Part shown: piece by piece, positions 26,102-34,140 of the stretch | Position numbering within the stretch: the first letter of the stretch is position 1 | How the letters are laid out: every line of letters begins with the position of its first letter | Assembly (NCBI GenBank): GCA_003258405.1 | Contig: QKPN01000016.1 | Coordinates: forward strand, 1 to 64,000 | Source: Rhodobacteraceae bacterium DSL-40 | GTDB taxonomy: Bacteria; Pseudomonadota; Alphaproteobacteria; Rhodobacterales; Rhodobacteraceae | Reading direction: 5' to 3' | Length of the DNA: 64,000 nucleotides | The notes under the pieces: generated by a model | The model's database searches: none | Told to the model about the DNA's origin: nothing | The model's input: the letters and a program-made list of their open reading frames with translations, nothing else | Position numbers and translations under genes: made by a program

Positions 26102-27010
26102 ATGAGCCAGAACGATGACAGTTCCGAACGTATCGCCCGCCGCCTCTCGCGCGCCGGAATCGCCTCGCGCCGCGACGCCGAGGCGATGATCGCGGCCGGC
26201 CGGGTGCGGGTAAACGGCAAGCTGATCGACAGCCCCGCCCTCAACGTCACCGCCGCCGACCGGATCGAGGTCGATGGCGCGCCCGTCGCCGCCGCCGAGC
26301 CGACCCGGCTCTGGCGCTACCACAAGCCCACAGGGCTCGTGACCTCGGCGCGCGACGAAAAGGGCCGCCCGACGATCTTCGATAAACTGCCCCCGGAGCT
26401 GCCGCGTGTCATGAGCATCGGCCGGCTCGACCTCAATTCCGAAGGTCTGCTTCTGCTCACCAACGACGGTGCGCTCAAGCGCCGCCTCGAGCTGCCCGCC
26501 ACCGGCTGGGTGCGCAAGTATCGGGTCCGCGCCAAGGGCACGGCCACCGAGGAAAGCCTCGAGCCGGTGCGCCGCGGCGTAACTGTCGACGGCGAGCGCT
26601 TCCAGCCGATGGGTGTCACCATCGACCGGGTGCAGGGGGCGAATGTCTGGCTGACCGTGGGGCTACGTGAGGGGCGCAACCGTGAGGTGCGCCGGGCGCT
26701 CGAAAGCGCGGGGCTGCTCGTCAACCGCCTGATCCGGATCTCCTACGGCCCCTTCCAGCTCGGCGATCTCGCATCGGGAGCGGTCGAGGAAGTGCGCGCG
26801 AAGGTCTTGCGCGATCAGCTTGGTCTTCGCACGGGCGAAATGCAGCCGGAAGGGGATTCCGCCGGTTCGGGTTCAAAGGCGGGCGCAAGAGCGCCGGGGG
26901 GCGGAAAGCCGAAGGAAAAGGGCACAGGAAAGCGCCACGAACCTGAATCCGGAGCGCCGGGACGGCCCCGCGGGGCCGCGAGGAGACGCGGACCGCGCCT
27001 CAGATCTTGA
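26102..27010 (+). CDS. rluB: RNA pseudouridine synthase, RluB/RsuA family
   Basis: A 302-residue synthase with an N-terminal S4 RNA-binding domain (RIARRLSRAGIASRRDAEAMIAAGRV) and a catalytic domain containing GRLDLNSEGLLLLTND, where the aspartate is catalytic, and REGRNREVRRALESAGL. The last 55 residues are a low-complexity, basic tail rich in G, K, R and P, common in RluB. It likely modifies 23S rRNA, though RsuA or RluE activity cannot be excluded. TAGGAGCAGGAA precedes the ATG. Its end overlaps the convergent cold-shock gene by 11 bases. Confidence 0.88.
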   Translation: MSQNDDSSERIARRLSRAGIASRRDAEAMIAAGRVRVNGKLIDSPALNVTAADRIEVDGAPVAAAEPTRLWRYHKPTGLVTSARDEKGRPTIFDKLPPELPRVMSIGRLDLNSEGLLLLTNDGALKRRLELPATGWVRKYRVRAKGTATEESLEPVRRGVTVDGERFQPMGVTIDRVQGANVWLTVGLREGRNREVRRALESAGLLVNRLIRISYGPFQLGDLASGAVEEVRAKVLRDQLGLRTGEMQPEGDSAGSGSKAGARAPGGGKPKEKGTGKRHEPESGAPGRPRGAARRRGPRLRS

Positions 27011-27203
27011 GGTCGCCGGCGCTCTTGCGTCCGTCGCGGCCGTCGATCAATTCGTATTCGATCGGCTGGTTGTCCTTCAGGGATTGCAATCCGGCGGCCT
27101 GAACTGCCGTGATATGGACGAAAACGTCCTTGCCCCCGTCACTGGGCTGGATGAATCCATAGCCCTTTTCGGTGTTGAACCATTTCACCGTGCCCTTGGC
27201 CAT
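27000..27203 (-). CDS. csp: Cold-shock domain protein
   Basis: A 67-residue single OB-fold cold-shock protein. The RNA-binding motifs KGYGFIQP and DVFVHITAV are present. Members act as RNA chaperones in the cytoplasm and often have long 5' leaders. The upstream region is about 320 bases long and shared with the divergent xpaC operon. The 3' end overlaps the convergent pseudouridine synthase gene. Confidence 0.95.
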   Translation of the reverse strand: MAKGTVKWFNTEKGYGFIQPSDGGKDVFVHITAVQAAGLQSLKDNQPIEYELIDGRDGRKSAGDLKI

Positions 27204-27305
27204 TCGGTTAAGTCCTTAAGTCACTGCCAACCCAGACCCCGCGCCCGGGCTTCTTCGACGTCACGTCCCCTCGGACGCGGCGCACGGTCAAGCTGCAGCA
27301 TCGGG

Positions 27306-27321
27306 TTACGAAACTTCGTAA
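27306..27321. promoter_or_regulatory. Perfect 16-bp palindrome, candidate operator
   Basis: TTACGAA-AC-TTCGTAA, two seven-base arms around a two-base centre. It lies about 100 bases upstream of the cold-shock ATG and about 50 bases upstream of the -35 box proposed for the xpaC operon. The regulator is unknown. Confidence 0.45.
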
Positions 27322-27357
27322 GCGAATCTTTAACGCGAATCGCGGTGCAAAAAAAGC

Positions 27358-27387
27358 TTGTACACAACCTGTGCAGGGGTCTACGAT
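27358..27387 (+). promoter_or_regulatory. Candidate promoter of the xpaC-telA operon
   Basis: TTGTAC and TACGAT with an 18-base spacer, each four of six to consensus. A start near 27394 would give a leader of about 130 bases before the microprotein ATG at 27524. Confidence 0.33.
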
Positions 27388-27523
27388 GAAGCAATCAGCG
27401 CAATTGGTGCAGTCTGCCCTAAATCATAACACTTGATGAACAATTCGCGACCGACGGGGCTGGTTTCAGCTCTCGACGACGACTATCTTTCGCCCACAAG
27501 GGACGAAAAATTGGACATCGTTG

Positions 27524-27625
27524 ATGGGAAATTCCGGAATACGGCTGGTCGGATTCGTCATTCTGGCGGCGATCGTGCTGACCACGAGCTTCGGAGCACT
27601 GGGCGCGGGCCCGGGTATTTTCTGA
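27524..27625 (+). CDS. 33-aa single-helix membrane microprotein (new call)
   Basis: A 33-codon frame too short for usual gene finders. It encodes a short N-terminus (MGNSGIR), one hydrophobic helix (LVGFVILAAIVLTTSFGAL) and a glycine-rich end (GAGPGIF). Its TGA overlaps the ATG of the next gene (TGATG), which strongly suggests translational coupling with XpaC. A weak GGA lies eight bases before the ATG. Third codon positions are less G/C-rich than in neighbouring genes, so I hold this at moderate confidence. If real it would be a small inner-membrane subunit of the XpaC/TelA group. Confidence 0.5.
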   Translation: MGNSGIRLVGFVILAAIVLTTSFGALGAGPGIF

Positions 27626-28536
27626 TGGCGCAACAGAGATTTGGTGGGAAATACTCTCCGGGCGCGCAACCTTCGGGCGGCACGCGCGCGGGCAGCCCCG
27701 CCCCCGCGCCTTTCCGCAACCGCCGGGCGCGCAAGGTTTCGATCCGGGCCCGGCTCCTGTTCGTCATGCCTCTGCCGCTGCTCTTTGCCGCGGTCGGCTC
27801 GATCCGGCGCGGCAGCGCCACGGAGACCATCGCGGAGGTCGGCGGCTTTGCGGGCCTCGCGCTGGCGGCCTGGCTTCTCGCCGAGGGGCTGAAGGCTGAA
27901 GCAGCCTTCGAAGCCCGCAAGATTGCTCGTCCTCCGAGTATTCCGCGCAAGCTCTTCGCAGCTGCACTCACCGGCGCCAGCATCACCCTCGTCGGGGCGC
28001 TGAGCCTGGGGCAGGGGCTGCTGACGGCACTCGCTTTCGGGGTGATCGCGGCGGGCGCCCATGTCGTCGCCTTCGGGCTCGACCCGATGAAGGGCAAGGG
28101 GCTCGAGGGCGTCGACGAGTTCGCCTCCGACCGCGTGGCGCGCGCGATCGACCGGGCCGAGGCCATGGTGCGCGAGATCGCGGGTGCCGCGGGTCGGATC
28201 GGCGATCCGCTGCTCGAGGCCCGCGTCGAGCGGCTCTGTGATCAGGCCCGCGAGGTCTTCCGCGTGGTCGAGGACGACCCCCGCGACCTGCCGCGGGCCC
28301 GCACCTTCCTCTCCGTCTACCTCATGGGCCTGCGCGACTCGACGTCCAAGTTTGCCGAGATCTACGCCCGCAGCCGCGACACGGAGAGCCGCCGCCAGTA
28401 CGAGGCGCTGCTCTCCGATCTCGAGACCAGCTTCGCCACCCACCGCGCCGGCCTGCTGAAGGACGATCGCAGCGACCTCGACGTCGAGATCGAGGTGCTG
28501 CGGGAACGCCTCCGCCAGGACGGCCTCACCACATGA
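27625..28536 (+). CDS. xpaC: XpaC-family membrane protein
   Basis: A 303-residue protein of the XpaC family (historically named for 5-bromo-4-chloroindolyl phosphate hydrolysis in Bacillus). After a disordered start (MAQQRFGGKYSPGAQPSGG) and a basic patch, three to four hydrophobic segments lie between residues 47 and 150. A helical cytoplasmic domain from about 160 to the end contains VARAIDRAEAMVREIAGAAG and DSTSKFAEIYARSRDTESRRQYEALLSDLE. The ATG overlaps the stop of the microprotein. XpaC genes are typically paired with telA genes, as here 39 bases downstream. In-frame upstream codons exist, but MAQQRFGGKYSP fits the family's N-terminus. Confidence 0.85.
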   Translation: MAQQRFGGKYSPGAQPSGGTRAGSPAPAPFRNRRARKVSIRARLLFVMPLPLLFAAVGSIRRGSATETIAEVGGFAGLALAAWLLAEGLKAEAAFEARKIARPPSIPRKLFAAALTGASITLVGALSLGQGLLTALAFGVIAAGAHVVAFGLDPMKGKGLEGVDEFASDRVARAIDRAEAMVREIAGAAGRIGDPLLEARVERLCDQAREVFRVVEDDPRDLPRARTFLSVYLMGLRDSTSKFAEIYARSRDTESRRQYEALLSDLETSFATHRAGLLKDDRSDLDVEIEVLRERLRQDGLTT

Positions 28537-28575
28537 TCACACCCGGACACGGACAGCAGCAGGAGACCTGAGCCC

Positions 28576-29766
28576 ATGGCAGAAGATACCCGCGCGAAGG
28601 CGGCAGCGGCGCTCCAGGAGGTCGAGGCGGTCAGCGCCCATCTCCTGCCCGAGCCGAAGGGGGAGATCGTCCCGGCCGCGATCGGCGATCCTGCGCTCCA
28701 GGCCGAGATCGACCGGATCAAGGCCGAGATCGACCTCTCGAGTTCGCAGTCGATCATCCGCTTCGGCTCCGGCGCCCAGGCCGAACTGCAGACGATCAGC
28801 CAGGACATGCTGTCGGGCGTGCGCAACAAGGATGTCGGCCCTGCGGGCAGCTCGCTCCGCGAGATGGTCACCTCCCTCCGCGGCTTCTCTGTCGCCGAGC
28901 TCGATCCCGACCGCAAGCAGAGCTGGTGGGAGCGGCTCATGGGCAAGACCAAGCCCATGGCCGAGTTCATGGCCCGCTACGAGACGGTGCAGGGCCAGAT
29001 CGACAAGATCACAGAGGAGCTGCTCGTCCACGAGCACACGCTCCTCAAGGACGTGAAATCCCTCGACAAGCTCTACGAGAAGACCCTCGAATTCTACGAC
29101 GAGCTCGCGCTCTACATCGCTGCGGGCGAACAGAAGATCGCCGAGCTCGACGAGACGGCGATCCCGGCCAAGGAGGCCGAGGTCCAGGCCGCGCCCGAGC
29201 AGGAAGGCGTGATGAAGGCCCAGGAGCTGCGCGATCTGCGGGCCGCCCGCGACGATCTCGAACGCCGGGTGCATGACCTGAAGCTGACGCGACAGGTCAC
29301 GATGCAGTCGCTGCCCTCGATCCGGCTCGTCCAGGAGAACGACAAGAGCCTCGTCACCAAGATCAACTCGACCCTCGTCAACACCGTCCCGCTCTGGGAA
29401 ACCCAGCTCGCCCAGGCCGTGACGATCCACCGTTCGCGCGAGGCAGCCGAGGTTGTGCGTGACGCCAACGACCTCACCAATGAGCTGCTGACCTCCAACG
29501 CGAAGAACCTCCGCGAGGCCAATGCCGCGATCCGCACCGAAATGGAGCGCGGTGTCTTTGATATCACGGCCGTGGAAAAGGCGAATGCCGATCTCATCGC
29601 CACCATTGAGGATTCGCTGAAGATCGCCGATGAGGGCAAGGCGAAGCGTGCCGAAGCCGAGCAGGCGCTCATCCGCATGGAGGGCGAACTCAAGACGGCG
29701 CTCTCCGCGGCGAAGTCGCAGGCGACCGGGCTCGGCGACACCGTCGGCGGCAGCGTCGTCCGATAG
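28576..29766 (+). CDS. telA: Toxic anion resistance protein, TelA family
   Basis: A 396-residue, highly helical, soluble protein of the TelA/KlaA family (PF05816), the usual length. Family blocks visible are IKAEIDLSSSQSIIRFGSGAQ near residue 55, the central SLDKLYEKTLEFYDELALYIAAGE, and KLTRQVTMQSLPSIRLVQENDKSLVTKI. GGAGACCTGAGCCC precedes the ATG. TelA proteins are linked to tellurite and cell-envelope stress resistance, and the Bacillus homologue YaaN is paired with XpaC. It probably works with XpaC at the membrane. Confidence 0.93.
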   Translation: MAEDTRAKAAAALQEVEAVSAHLLPEPKGEIVPAAIGDPALQAEIDRIKAEIDLSSSQSIIRFGSGAQAELQTISQDMLSGVRNKDVGPAGSSLREMVTSLRGFSVAELDPDRKQSWWERLMGKTKPMAEFMARYETVQGQIDKITEELLVHEHTLLKDVKSLDKLYEKTLEFYDELALYIAAGEQKIAELDETAIPAKEAEVQAAPEQEGVMKAQELRDLRAARDDLERRVHDLKLTRQVTMQSLPSIRLVQENDKSLVTKINSTLVNTVPLWETQLAQAVTIHRSREAAEVVRDANDLTNELLTSNAKNLREANAAIRTEMERGVFDITAVEKANADLIATIEDSLKIADEGKAKRAEAEQALIRMEGELKTALSAAKSQATGLGDTVGGSVVR

Positions 29767-29842
29767 CGGCCGGGCGCGCGGCAGACGAGGCTTGTAACGG
29801 GCAGAATTGTGTAGCGGGTTCGGATTGGGAAAAACGGTTTGC

Positions 29843-30856
29843 ATGGGGCGGCGCGCTCCGGGCTTCGGCGCCGGACAGGTCCCTCGTGCCGCCGCACCGC
29901 TCCGGCTCGCCGCCGTCTGCGGTCTTGCTGCGCTCCTCTTTGCTGCGGGCTGCACCTCGCGGGTCCCGAGCAGCGAGCCTGACCGCCCGATCCCGCCCGC
30001 CCCGACCGACCAGCCGGAGGGGCCGAGCGAGTCCGAGCAGCTTGCCGAGCTTTACGCCGCCGTCGAGACCGAGCTCACATCGAGCGGCCGGATGCGCCGC
30101 GAGATGGCCCCGGCCGACGCCCCCTATACGGTCGACGATCTGGTGCGCGATTTCGAGCGTGTCGCGCTCTATGACGAATATGTCGATGTGAACGGCCGTT
30201 TCCTGCGCTCGGAATCCCCGGCCTACCTGCGCCGCTGGGACAGGCCGGTACGGGTCGGCGTCATGACCGGCCCCTCGGTCCCGGCGGCGGAATCCGCCCG
30301 AGACCGGGCGAATGTCGCGGGCTTCACCCGGCGGCTTGCGCGGCTCACCGGGCTCGACATGCAGGTGAGCGACGGCGACGACGTGAATTTTCTCGTGCTC
30401 TTCATGAATTCCGACGAGCGCCAGGCCTTCGCCCGCGAGGTCGGCGCCCGCTTCCCGGGCTTTGCGCCGGCCGTCACCAACGCCATCGGCGATTCCGCCG
30501 TCGATACCTTCTGCACCGCCTATGCCTTCAGTGATCCCGCGGACAAGGCGCGCTATTCCGCGGTGATGATCCTCATCCGGGCCGAGCATCCCCCGCTCAC
30601 CCGGCTCTCCTGCGTGCACGAGGAAATGGCCCAGGCCATGGGGCTCCCCAACGACAGCCCCGAGGCCCGGCCTTCGCTCTTCAACGACGATCTCGAATTC
30701 GCGCTGCTGACGGAGCATGACGAGGTGCTGCTCCGCATGCTGTATGACCCGCGCCTGAAACCCGGAATGACCGCCGAGGAAGCCCGCCCGCTGCTGCCCG
30801 CCATCGCGCGCGATGCCATGGTCGCCGAGCAGGCCCAGCCCCGCGCAGGCACCTAG
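29843..30856 (+). CDS. DUF2927 lipoprotein
   Basis: A 337-residue predicted lipoprotein. A basic N-terminus is followed by a hydrophobic core and the lipobox LFAAGC with the cysteine near residue 37; a proline-rich linker comes next. The DUF2927 domain (about residues 90-310) includes RWDRPVRVGVMTGPSV, DVNFLVLFMNSDERQAF and the conserved SCVHEEMAQAMGLPND, whose HEE resembles the helix of a zinc peptidase. It follows telA after 76 bases and probably belongs to the same operon, giving the system a component outside the inner membrane. Confidence 0.87.
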   Translation: MGRRAPGFGAGQVPRAAAPLRLAAVCGLAALLFAAGCTSRVPSSEPDRPIPPAPTDQPEGPSESEQLAELYAAVETELTSSGRMRREMAPADAPYTVDDLVRDFERVALYDEYVDVNGRFLRSESPAYLRRWDRPVRVGVMTGPSVPAAESARDRANVAGFTRRLARLTGLDMQVSDGDDVNFLVLFMNSDERQAFAREVGARFPGFAPAVTNAIGDSAVDTFCTAYAFSDPADKARYSAVMILIRAEHPPLTRLSCVHEEMAQAMGLPNDSPEARPSLFNDDLEFALLTEHDEVLLRMLYDPRLKPGMTAEEARPLLPAIARDAMVAEQAQPRAGT

Positions 30857-30915
30857 CGCGACAATGGTCCGGGCCGAAACAGCCCGAACCCCGGATTTCG
30901 CTCTCACCCTGTCGA

Positions 30916-31503
30916 TTGCCCCAGCCCCCCAAGCGCCGGGGCAACGGCTCCTCCTCGGCCTGCGGGTCAGGTGTCGTCCGCGCCCCGGCCCTGTCCCTTG
31001 CCGCCGGCCTCGCCGAAACCCTCGAACTCGCAATCGCTGCACACGCGTGGCGCCCCTTCTCCGACCTCTTCCGCCTCGGGCGCCCCGCGCCGCACTCGCT
31101 CCTCATCTGCGTCTACCGCTTCGGGCAGAAGGGCCTGATGAGTGCCAGCCGCCACGGCCCCGTTCGGGTGAACCGCGGCTGGCAGGACGGCCGGCTCCCC
31201 GTCTCCGAAGCCTGCGCGCGAGACCGGCGCAGAGCATCCCGGCCTGCGCGACGCCGCTGTCCTGCGCTCTGCCACAACCGTGCGCGACAACGGGGAGGGC
31301 GCATGCGAGCCGGGGCCGCAGGAGGAGAGGGCTATCAGGCCCGCCACGGCCCAAATGCAGCGGCGGCAGCGGGCCCGGACGCACGGCGGGGCGATGCCGA
31401 AGGTCTGCGGCGCCAGCCACTCACCGCGCTGGCGTCGGCCTTGCGGTGGCGGCGCCTTCTGCAGTTGCCCGGCTCGAGAATGAGCAGGAGCGCGGCCGGA
31501 TGA
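30916..31503 (+). pseudogene. Possible decayed gene after the DUF2927 lipoprotein gene
   Basis: The plus-strand frame opening with TTG at 30916 has third codon positions strongly biased to G/C for about the first 95 codons, with phase-specific composition like real genes here. The part around LSLAAGLAETLELAIAAHAWRPFSDLFRLG looks protein-like. After about 31210 the bias fades and the product becomes arginine-rich, and no good ribosome site or start exists. Another frame starting MVRAETARTPDFALTL just downstream of the lipoprotein gene could be its displaced N-terminus. I do not recognise the product. It may be a frameshifted gene, or chance. Confidence 0.22.
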
Positions 31504-32549
31504 TCCTCGAACCGGTCGCAGCACCAGGTGGTCAGCCGCACCGGCCGGGGCCGCTCGCCCTCGGCAAAGCGGAGCAGCGCGGGCTTGCGCTCGAAGCTCA
31601 CGCCGCGCAGGGCCAGTGTGACGAGATCGCTCTCGCCCACGCTCCCGAACGGAGACGCAGATGCCGACGCGGGCTCGTCGCAGGCAAGAAGCACGGCGCC
31701 CCGCGGCCAGTTCGCCGGAAGCGCAAGGGCTGGCGCGGCCAGAAGCGCGCGCGCCGTCTGGTTGAGCGAGACGATGCGCCCCTCCGCCGAGAGGCCGATG
31801 ACCCCCTGCGGCAGCGTCTCGAGCATGCCGAAATACTGCGTCACCCGCGCACTCAGTGCCTTGCGCGCGAAGTTGTAGCGCTCGCGCGCAATCACGAACC
31901 CGGCCGCGAGCAGAGCCGTCCCGATCGCCGCGGCGAAGTTGCTGAGCGTCTGGATGCCGTCGCTGATATCGGCAGTCTTGACGAGGGCCTGCTCCGCAAT
32001 CGTGGTGATGAGCTGGCTCAGGTCGTCGAGCGCCTTCATGTCATTCACCCGCAGGAGAAGGTCGAGTTCGCGCGCGCCGAGCGCGGTTATGTCCTCCTGC
32101 TTGAGCGTGATGAGCCGGTCGCTGTAGGTGTGCAGCGTCTGCCGCAGTCCCTCGATCGTAATCGGGATTTCGTCTCCCCGGACGGCCAGCTCGATCCGGC
32201 GCAGGAGCCGCAGAGCCCGTTCGAGGTTTTCCTCGGCCTTCTCGATGTTGCGCGGCTCACCCGGCCGCAGCACCGCGTTCTTGTAATTGTGGATGAACCC
32301 GCCATAGCCAAGCTCGCCTTCGAGCCGGATCATGTCGAGTATCAGCATGGTGTTTTTCGTCGTGATGTTTTCCTGCCTGTGCCGCAGGTCGGCGATGCGC
32401 GCGCCGAAGGCGATGCTCGCGAAGATGAAAGTCAGGACGATCGACATCAGTGCCGCATTCCACAACACGATTTGAAGGCGGGCGACGCCGCCGCCGGGGC
32501 GCAAGAGCTTCTGGTCGGGGTGGCGGGCAAGGATATCCGAAAATGTCAT
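31335..32549 (-). CDS. Membrane-bound PAS sensor protein without a visible output domain
   Basis: A 404-residue protein. A first membrane helix at about residues 28-50 (IVLWNAALMSIVLTFIFASIAFG) is followed by a helical periplasmic domain (about 50-205), a second helix (NFAAAIGTALLAAGFVIA) and a PAS domain (about 235-365; MLETLPQGVIGLSAEGRIVSLNQTARALL). The architecture is that of a histidine kinase sensor, but no kinase domain follows; the last 45 residues are arginine/alanine-rich. A one-base shift after LEPG would give a more usual ending (ATAEGAATARPTPAR, stop), so the 3' end may be frameshifted. It is on the opposite strand to the surrounding stress genes. Confidence 0.7.
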   Translation of the reverse strand: MTFSDILARHPDQKLLRPGGGVARLQIVLWNAALMSIVLTFIFASIAFGARIADLRHRQENITTKNTMLILDMIRLEGELGYGGFIHNYKNAVLRPGEPRNIEKAEENLERALRLLRRIELAVRGDEIPITIEGLRQTLHTYSDRLITLKQEDITALGARELDLLLRVNDMKALDDLSQLITTIAEQALVKTADISDGIQTLSNFAAAIGTALLAAGFVIARERYNFARKALSARVTQYFGMLETLPQGVIGLSAEGRIVSLNQTARALLAAPALALPANWPRGAVLLACDEPASASASPFGSVGESDLVTLALRGVSFERKPALLRFAEGERPRPVRLTTWCCDRFEDHPAALLLILEPGNCRRRRHRKADASAVSGWRRRPSASPRRASGPAAAAAFGPWRA

Positions 32550-32764
32550 TGGACTGCTCGATGGTCCTTTTCTGGCCGCGTGGGGGCGAGCTGGCCGGGC
32601 TCGGATCTATCTGGACACAATGGGGAAATGCGCGCCCCGGGCTGGGGCGGTGCGGGGGCGCTGGGGCGTCCTGAACATTGTTACCCCGCGTCCGGGGGGA
32701 GTTGCGCGCATCGTCGGACGGCCGACCGGAGCGCTTCGCGGCGCGGGCGAGGTCGTCCTCCGGC

Positions 32765-32794
32765 TTGGCGTTTGGCCCGCGCCGTGCCTATATT
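32765..32794 (+). promoter_or_regulatory. Candidate promoter of the SPFH gene
   Basis: TTGGCG and TATATT with an 18-base spacer; transcription would start near 32801, about 46 bases before the ATG. The 297-base gap it lies in separates the divergent PAS sensor and SPFH genes and shows no other gene. Confidence 0.42.
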
Positions 32795-32846
32795 CCTCAC
32801 CGTGCGCGGCGCTTTTCCGCCCGAGCCCCTATCTGCGCGAGGCCCC

Positions 32847-33986
32847 ATGTCCCTCTTCGACCTCTTCCGCGGCGAGTTCATCGACGTCATCGAATGGACC
32901 GACAACACCCGCGACACCATCGTCTGGCGCTTTCCCCGCCGCGACAACGCGATCAAATACGGTGCGAAGCTCACCGTCCGCGAGGGGCAGTCCGCGGTCT
33001 TCGTCCACGAGGGCCAGCTCGCCGATGTCTTCTCGCCCGGCCTCTATCAGCTCGAAACCAACAACATGCCGGTGCTGACCACGCTCCAGCACTGGGACCA
33101 CGGCTTCTCGAGCCCGTTCAAGTCCGAGGTCTATTTCGTCAACACGCGCCAGTTCACCGATCTCAAGTGGGGCACACGCAACCCCATCATGTGCCGCGAT
33201 CCGGAATTCGGCCCGGTCCGGCTCCGCGCCTACGGCTCCTACACGATGCGGGTCGCTGATCCGGGCAAGTTCATGGTCGAGATCGTCGGCACCGACGGCG
33301 AGTTCACCACCGAGGAGATCTCGTTTCAGATCCGCAACATCATCGTCACCCATTTCAGCCAGATCATCGCCGCCTCGGGCATCCCGGTGCTCGACATGGC
33401 GGCGAACAACCTCGATCTCGCGAAGCTTGTGCACGAGAAGATCGCGCCGATGGTCGCCGCTTACGGCCTTGAGCTGCCCGCCTTCATGATCGAGAACATC
33501 TCGCTGCCCACCGAGGTCGAAGCCGCGCTCGACAAGCGCAGCTCCGCTTCCGTCGCGGGCGACCTCTCGCGCTACACCGATTTCTCCGCCGCCGAGGCGA
33601 TGACGAAAGCGGCCGAAAATCCCGGCGGAGGCGGGGGGATGGCGGCCGGAATGGGCATGGGGATGGGCATGGCGATGGCCGAGCGCATGGCACGCTCGGG
33701 GCCCTGGGGCCCGATCCCGAACGCGGCCCCTGCGGCCCAGGCCGGAACACCCGCACCGCCGCCCCCGCCCGCCGCCGAGCCGCGCTGGCACATCGCCGAG
33801 GGCGGCGCGACCAAGGGCCCCTTCACCCAGCTCGAGCTGGAGAAGATGGTCGCCGCAGGCAGCCTTACCCCCGAGACCTATGTCTGGACCCCGGGCAGCG
33901 CGGGCTGGGCGCATGCGGGCAAGATCGCCGAACTCGCGCCGATCTTCTCGCAGATCCCGCCGCCCCCGCCACCGCCCGCGGGCTGA
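32847..33986 (+). CDS. SPFH domain protein with C-terminal GYF_2 domain
   Basis: A 379-residue protein of the YdjI type. The N-terminal part (residues 1 to about 255) is an SPFH/band-7 domain (AIKYGAKLTVREGQSAVFVHEG, RLRAYGSYTMRVADPGKFM). A glycine/methionine-rich linker and a proline stretch follow, then a GYF_2 domain (about 315-370; PRWHIAEGGATKGPFTQLEL, TYVWTPGSAGWAHAGKI), ending in a run of prolines. Proteins of this build are annotated as virion core protein-like; in Bacillus YdjI is encoded with zinc-ribbon protein YdjG and PspA. It should act at the cytoplasmic membrane face. Confidence 0.9.
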   Translation: MSLFDLFRGEFIDVIEWTDNTRDTIVWRFPRRDNAIKYGAKLTVREGQSAVFVHEGQLADVFSPGLYQLETNNMPVLTTLQHWDHGFSSPFKSEVYFVNTRQFTDLKWGTRNPIMCRDPEFGPVRLRAYGSYTMRVADPGKFMVEIVGTDGEFTTEEISFQIRNIIVTHFSQIIAASGIPVLDMAANNLDLAKLVHEKIAPMVAAYGLELPAFMIENISLPTEVEAALDKRSSASVAGDLSRYTDFSAAEAMTKAAENPGGGGGMAAGMGMGMGMAMAERMARSGPWGPIPNAAPAAQAGTPAPPPPPAAEPRWHIAEGGATKGPFTQLELEKMVAAGSLTPETYVWTPGSAGWAHAGKIAELAPIFSQIPPPPPPPAG

Positions 33987-34140
33987 GCTCCGGCGCGTCC
34001 CTGGCCCGGCGGCCCGAGGCCGCGGGCCGCCGGGCGACACCGCCACCGCTCTCACATCTGCGAAGATCCCCTTGTCAGGGCAGGCGTTTCGGGGCAGGTG
34101 GGGAACGTCACCGCGTCATCCGCCCGAGGGATCTCAGCCC

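Larger units (their letters stand above)
27204..27523. other. Divergent control region between the cold-shock gene and the xpaC operon
   Basis: No long gene is visible. It contains a perfect 16-bp palindrome at 27306-27321 and a candidate plus-strand promoter at 27358-27387, each listed separately. The composition is noticeably richer in A and T between 27300 and 27450 than in the flanking genes, as expected for a control region. Confidence 0.6.

Noticed and set aside
30967-31524. Minus-strand frame with a lipobox-like LIALSSC stretch, a possible lipoprotein
   Set aside because: No start codon lies within reach of the hydrophobic stretch, and position-specific base composition fits the opposite strand better.
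30813-33986. Very long plus-strand open frame of about 1057 codons
   Set aside because: Only its last 380 codons, from 32847, encode a recognisable SPFH-GYF_2 protein. The earlier part is arginine/proline-rich and runs antisense to the PAS sensor gene.
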